Both the position numbers and the translations under genes were made by a program. From Scolanthus callimorphus (Eukaryota; Cnidaria; Anthozoa; Actiniaria; Edwardsiidae), in the NCBI GenBank assembly GCA_033964015.1, contig CM066914.1:15579637-15643636 (forward strand): 64,000 nucleotides of DNA, in the 5' to 3' direction. The notes under the pieces were generated by a model. That model ran no database searches, was not told where the DNA came from, and saw only the letters and a list, made by a program, of their open reading frames with translations. Shown one piece after another: positions 59,501 to 64,000 of this stretch (positions are counted from its first letter, which is position 1; the number at the start of each line of letters is the position of its first letter).

Positions 59501-62500
59501 TGTTGTACCGAGATATGTACACTGTTGAGCTGGCTGCGAGGGAGGAGTTTGAGGAGAAACTAGCTGCTAGTTTGGATGCTCATGTACAGACACAGAGAAG
59601 TCACAAGAGGACGTGTGAAGAGATGAAGGAGACCCTGAAAGGAAAAGACGAACAGATTGAGGTACCGGTACAAAAGATTGAGAAATGTATATATGTTATT
59701 TACTGGCCAGAAGGTCGTCACCGAGGTCTTGAAAATACGAGGTCACGGTATTTCACGATCTGGACAGACCCGAAACCAGTAAATAATATATATATATTTT
59801 TTTTTCGCACTAAAACAGCAGAAAGCTTCACTTCTTAACGCGCGCGACTCATTCGAACCCAATTTCGGACCGCTCGGGAGCCAATCAGATCGCGTTTTGA
59901 TGGATTCTGGACCAGGCTGGATAGTGATAATATAGGGACCAATCGGCAAATACAGTAAATGTATGGGGAAATCTCTAGAAAAGTGTGGGGTGCAGTCCCC
60001 TTAGCCCCCCTCCCTAAATCCACCCCTGCGGACCGCTAAAAGTAGTGTTAATTATTTGCAAAAGAGACTATTGTAGCTAGGCCATGCAATATCCTCTGAA
60101 TATCGTTGTGCTTCTTGTTTTTACTTTTGCAGAAGCTGACAAAGGATCTCAAGACACTGAAAAGGCACAAAGAAAGTGAAATCAAAAGGCTAAACAAGGA
60201 TCTTAAACAGAAGGAGACGGAATTGGAGGAAGCTAAAGAAGAGATTTGCCTCAAAGAAGCTGCTATCTTTAGCATGCGTCAGATGGCGACAGAAAGGACA
60301 GAAGAGCTCCAAGGACTCAAGGAGAGAATGACGGAGCTTGAGACCAAGCTGGCTGAGCTAGAGGGCATCAGAGAACAACACAGGTATACACAGTATACTC
60401 GCAGCTGTGGCATGGAAAACATTGTTTGGGGGGGAGGGGGTCACAATTACTGAAAACGTATGATGATCTATGTGTGATGTCTATGTCTATGATCCTGACC
60501 ATTTTTGTCGACATTCCTTTTACTTTTACTGTATTTTGCGTCACGGAAAGGGGTTGAGGGGAGTGGGGGTCAAAGGGCTAGAAGAACTCAGTAGAACTAA
60601 GTTTAATCCACAACATGAACCAGTCTCAATCACCACTCGAACAGAAAGAAAATTTCCTCTGTCCAAGTCGGGAATCGATCCCAGCGCCGCGACGCTCAGA
60701 CGTCTTGCTCAAAGTCAGGTTTGGGCATTACTGCCCTGCCGTGCGAACCAATCAATTCTTGAAATTCTTTCGCCTAGTGCAGTAGCTTGGCTTTCCTTGC
60801 GTGACAGAAACCAATAAGAGCAAGTATCTTATTGGCTCACACGATATGATTGACTAGGCAGAAATCCCCAACAAGGGTTTTTTACGCTCCGGGTCGCGTG
60901 GCACCTGAAATAGCTGTAAAATGCTGTGATCAGACTACCAGGCTGGGTTTCGTTTGCTGTTCCGTGTGAAGACGATTCTGTGTTGCTATCTAAAATAGAG
61001 CGGATTTCACAAATACACAAATAAGTAAATGCATTTGGCCAATGAGAAGGAAACAAATTCATTTAGCCGTGACCACAGACAACTCTGGGTTTTTTTCGTA
61101 TTCTCATTGGCTGACTGAACAAAGACACACGACATCAACCAGAAGGAACGTGTGCACAACGCACGTACGATTTCCTTCGACAGTCATCTGAACTAAAAAA
61201 CAAACAAGGTAAAGTTACGAGTATTGATCTTGTTTTATTTTACTTTTTTCTACAGGGTATTCATAAATGCGCAGAAGACACAACCACCACCTAGTTCAGC
61301 TAAAGATGAATGGACACTAGTAACTGGTGGTCGCAAGTGTAGGACACGGACCGACAGTGTCTCGACTCAGCAGAGTACTGGTGACGGATCAACTGACGGT
61401 CGACCGAGAACAATGGACCTACTCTCTGGATTCGACGACGAAGATGAGCAGGAATTCGGCAAAGAACGGAAACACAGGAGTTATAGTGATGTTGCTAAGC
61501 AACCGACAGAAGGGTCAGTTATACCACGAATTATACCACCGTCACCACGGCGTATTGCGAATGAGGTTCGGCCTCGTGGCGTTTCAAATAATACTGTCGC
61601 AAAACCACCCGAGGTATTTCCATCGAGCACGTCAAGCATTTTGCCAGCACCGCCAGCTATTATTGCAAGCTCTTCCCCAACTTTTTCCACGAGCATAGCG
61701 AGCTCTGCGCCAGCACCCTCCTCTAGCATGGCAACGCCCTCCTCTCCGTGGCAACCTCGTCTCTAGTGCGGCAACGTCCTACGTGCCTTCCTCTAGTGCG
61801 GCAACGTCCTACCCTTGCGTGATACCTTCCTCTAGTGCGGCAACGTCCTACCCTTGCGTGATACCTTCCTCTAGTGTGGCAACGTCTTCCTCTAGCACGG
61901 AAACCCCCTCCTCTAGCACCGGAACGTCCTCCCCTTGCGTAGCAACTTCTTCCTTTAGTGTGGCAACGTCTTCCTCAAGCACGGCAACCTCCTCTAACTT
62001 GTCAGCGCCTCCGGCTAGCAAGGCTGATCCAGAGGCAGGCAGCATACCAAGTGATCCTACCAGCGTGCTCCAGCAAATATTACCTGGTCTACCATCGCTG
62101 CAGCTGTCAGGTCTACCAACGTTCCCTGCAGTATACCCTGGAAATGATCTCATGAACTTTTTAGCGCTTTCCATGGGTGCATCACAAATGCTTAATTCAG
62201 GAATGGTATCTAATGCCACCCACATACCTGCCCCTCCTCCTGGTCTGAACACCGAACCACTGCCCGCCGATGATGAACCTCAAGCGAGAAGTGTAGATGG
62301 CCCTGTGACTAAACCTCAGGCAAACAAGTATTCATCGTTTGATAGGCTGATGAAAGCGCTAAGAGAAGCGTATCCAGCGCACTCCAGGTAGGCATAAATC
62401 AACAGATAAAAATACACTGTCTGTCATTAGAAATCGTGGCCTGTGAGGCCGAGAGGTCTCCGCTAGTCTTTCTTCACTGGTAAAGCAGCAGTAAAATTCC

Positions 62501-63282
62501 TAAACAAGTTCTATCACGTAATAGACCATAGCATGGCCAATTTCAATGCATGTTTGAAAACGTAGCTTGGTGGGGAGATGTCGAACCATGTTAACACAAT
62601 CGAGAATCAAGCAAAAAATCAAGGTGTACGTCGTGTGAAATGATTCAAACCTTCACAAGTGCTATGTTTTAGTCATTACTTAAGCTTATTTGAAAATAGT
62701 TTGAGCATGTTTTGAGCTAGCCTGCGAGCCGGCTCTCCAGTGTTTTTTTTCGGATATTTGATTTTTTTGGCACGCGGGATTCCTGTGCCTGCGAGCCGGT
62801 TCTCCAGTGTTTTTTTCCGGATATTTGATTTTTTTGGCGCGCGGGATTCCTGTGTCGCGGGGGAAACAGGAATCCCGCGCGCCCAAAAAAAAATAATAAA
62901 AAAACCCACTGGGGAGTCGGCGCTTAGGCTGGTATTGAGCATCTGAGCTGAACGTCTTGCGCTGAGAAGAGCAAAAGAATTGTTAAATGGACACGTTGAA
63001 CTTGTTTGACCCGGGGCGTAGCCAAGGGGCGGCAAACATACAGTAAATGTATGGAACAGAATTTAGAATACACCAGGAAATGTCTTACGAAGGGCTCCGC
63101 TAGTCTTTCTTCACTGGTAAAGCAGCAGGAAAATTTAGATTTTACTAAACATAACCCTTCTTTTCCTTAGACCACAGCTTATGATGTACCTCAAGGAAGC
63201 TAAGAAGTCATGCGGTAATGCCGGCTTTAAAGGAATGCAGATTTCCGAGGTTGTTGACAAAGTGGGCGAGATAATTCGCAAG
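56525..63282 (+). CDS. Coiled-coil protein with FxxLAxKxGIxIG repeats (frame broken; continues off the right edge)
   Basis: No family was recognised with confidence. Exons: about 56523-56899 (start ATG 56525), 57376-59661, 60133-60383, 61256-62387, 63171-63282. The first exon encodes a Pro/Tyr/Ser-rich segment. Seven copies of a motif F-x-x-L-A-x-K-x-G-I-x-I lie between 56845 and 59309, in an acidic, Ser-rich context. A run of TQT-like motifs, a coiled coil (about 59440-60380; KRLNKDLKQKETELEEAKEE), a Ser/Ala/Pro-rich repeat region and a compact terminal helical segment (SSFDRLMKALREAYPAHSR...) follow. The last segment vaguely recalls regions before the RING of TTC3/DZIP3-type ligases; that is a guess. 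The frame is interrupted near 56845, 58162, 58258, 61747 and 61760, each repairable by one missing base, while splice sites are intact. So this is either a recent pseudogene or, more likely, a gene with sequence errors. Confidence 0.6.
56980..57200 (+). repeat. Seven copies of a GGAATTTCC-containing repeat
   Basis: Units such as cctggaatttccacagggnn recur at about 30-bp spacing in the first coding intron of the repeat-motif gene. Variants include ggaaattcc and ggaatttca. Confidence 0.8.
60585..60725 (-). mobile_element. tRNA-derived SINE copy 2
   Basis: Shares with the copy at 5340-5510 the run cgaacagaaagaaa-tttcctctgtcc and neighbouring sequence; the B-box position reads ggatcgattcc on the minus strand. 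In an intron of the coiled-coil gene. Confidence 0.65.
61700..61990 (+). repeat. Coding minisatellite (Ser/Ala/Thr repeats)
   Basis: Units of 24-39 bp built on tcctctagtgcggcaacgtc encode PSSSAATS-type repeats. The unit tcctacccttgcgtgatacc is duplicated exactly at 61806 and 61845. Two frame breaks fall in its first units. Confidence 0.85.
62716..62935. repeat. Tandem plus inverted copies of a gagccgg...ctccagtg unit
   Basis: A unit of about 78 bp (tgcgagccgg-ctccagtg-tttttt-cggatatttgattttttt-ggc-cgcgggattcctgtg) is repeated directly, then partly inverted (acaggaatcccgcgcgcccaa ... cactggggag). A compound foldback transposon in the last visible intron. Confidence 0.7.
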
Positions 63283-64000
63283 GTAAAGTACCTTTATTCT
63301 TTATTTCGTTCTTTTTGCTGGACTCTACGACATTAGCTTGACTACAAAGATAATAGATAAAATACAAATCGGACCCACGCACAGTTACCAGTTTAACTTG
63401 ACGTAGCCTACTTTTTTGCATGCGGTGGAGTGAAGGTGTGGTTTTTGCTTGTGATCAGTTGTTGTGTCCATTTTAGGGATTTCCTATTGGTCGAAGTCTT
63501 TATTTAGGAATCCAGCACCAGCAGGCAATGAAAATGCGAAGAAAATCAAAACAAGCAACAACTGTTGTTTTCTTGAGTTCGATTAGACGAACTTACTTCG
63601 TCCGCTGATTGGCTGGTCCTTTAATTTGTCACGCTTCTGATTGGCTAAGTGTATTAACTTTGCGTTTAGTTTTCGACACTCATCTGAATTCCGGTCTATT
63701 ACTGTAAATCGCGAGGTGTGACCCGTTCTGAATGAACATAAGGCGGTTTTTACAATAAACCCGTCGAACCAGGGACATACTCCGGTGCCTCTCACCATGA
63801 TCCGGCGCCTCTGGGTTTATAAGCGACTGGGAAAAAGAAGTGCTGGATTCGCCACATGTAAGGGAATCCAGCAGCCATTCGGATTCCGGGTTCCAGCCTC
63901 TGGAATCGCGATTCTTCCGGCCCCTGGATACCGGATTCCAGAGGCCCGATTCCGGATTCTAATAGCTGGTTTCCGGATTTCAAATCAGTCCCAAAACGTT
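63283..64000. other. Intron sequence with foldback remnants at the right edge
   Basis: After the donor aag|gtaaag no further exon is seen. At about 63600-63730 a minus-strand copy of the family at 26444-26703 is recognisable (gatgagtgtcgaaaa, gccaatcagaagcg). The last 170 bp have repeated ggattcc/ggaatcc units. Confidence 0.5.

Noticed and set aside
1..64000. CRISPR arrays, operons or bacterial features
   Set aside because: The window is intron-rich eukaryotic DNA; the direct repeats present are minisatellites or transposon parts without regular spacers.

Overview
The window is a piece of an intron-rich metazoan nuclear genome. Protein-coding genes are split into short exons with GT-AG introns, the DNA is AT-rich, and the introns are crowded with small foldback transposons. 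The flavour of the proteins, the remains of L2-like and Gypsy-like retroelements and the foldback families suggest a cnidarian, most likely an anthozoan (coral or sea anemone). This is an inference from gene and repeat style, not a database match.

Layout: (1) 576-3805, minus: 5' half of a cyclin-Y gene, running off the left end. (2) 4529-9738, plus: ODAD4/TTC25, a ciliary outer-dynein-arm docking protein, divergent from cyclin Y. (3) 12012-13968, minus: MGAT1, the Golgi N-acetylglucosaminyltransferase I. (4) 15498-21008: a 5.5-kb element with terminal inverted repeats of about 0.7 kb and a 6-bp target duplication. It contains a 108-bp perfect palindrome, a Gypsy-like gag remnant and two non-LTR reverse-transcriptase remnants. 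(5) 22182-27798, plus: a gene that appears to join an N-terminal membrane anchor and a long acidic linker to a divergent actin domain. (6) 28833-32681, minus: an orphan single-pass membrane protein with an N-glycosylation-rich outer part. (7) 34373-41411, plus: NOP58, 16 exons. (8) 44992-45369, plus: GTF2H5/TTDA, the 72-residue TFIIH subunit. (9) 47084-53805, minus: NAB, the EGR/NGFI-A-binding corepressor. (10) 56525 to beyond 63282, plus: a large coiled-coil protein with seven copies of a short FxxLAxKxGIxIG motif; its reading frame is broken by several single missing bases.

The genes are mostly unrelated housekeeping or regulatory genes and form no operon or common pathway. The strongest candidates for something undescribed are the membrane-anchored actin-like protein with altered phosphate-loop residues and AKAP-like helices in its linker, and the FxxLAxKxGIxIG repeat protein. 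The rest of the interest lies in the transposon collection. Several families show target duplications that can be read directly: TTA/TAA, TTAA, TA, an 8-bp hAT-like site and a 6-bp site.

Exon borders were placed by hand from splice signals, phase and family similarity. For ODAD4, MGAT1, the actin-like gene, NOP58, GTF2H5 and NAB the summed exon lengths give an intact open frame, which is a strong internal check.
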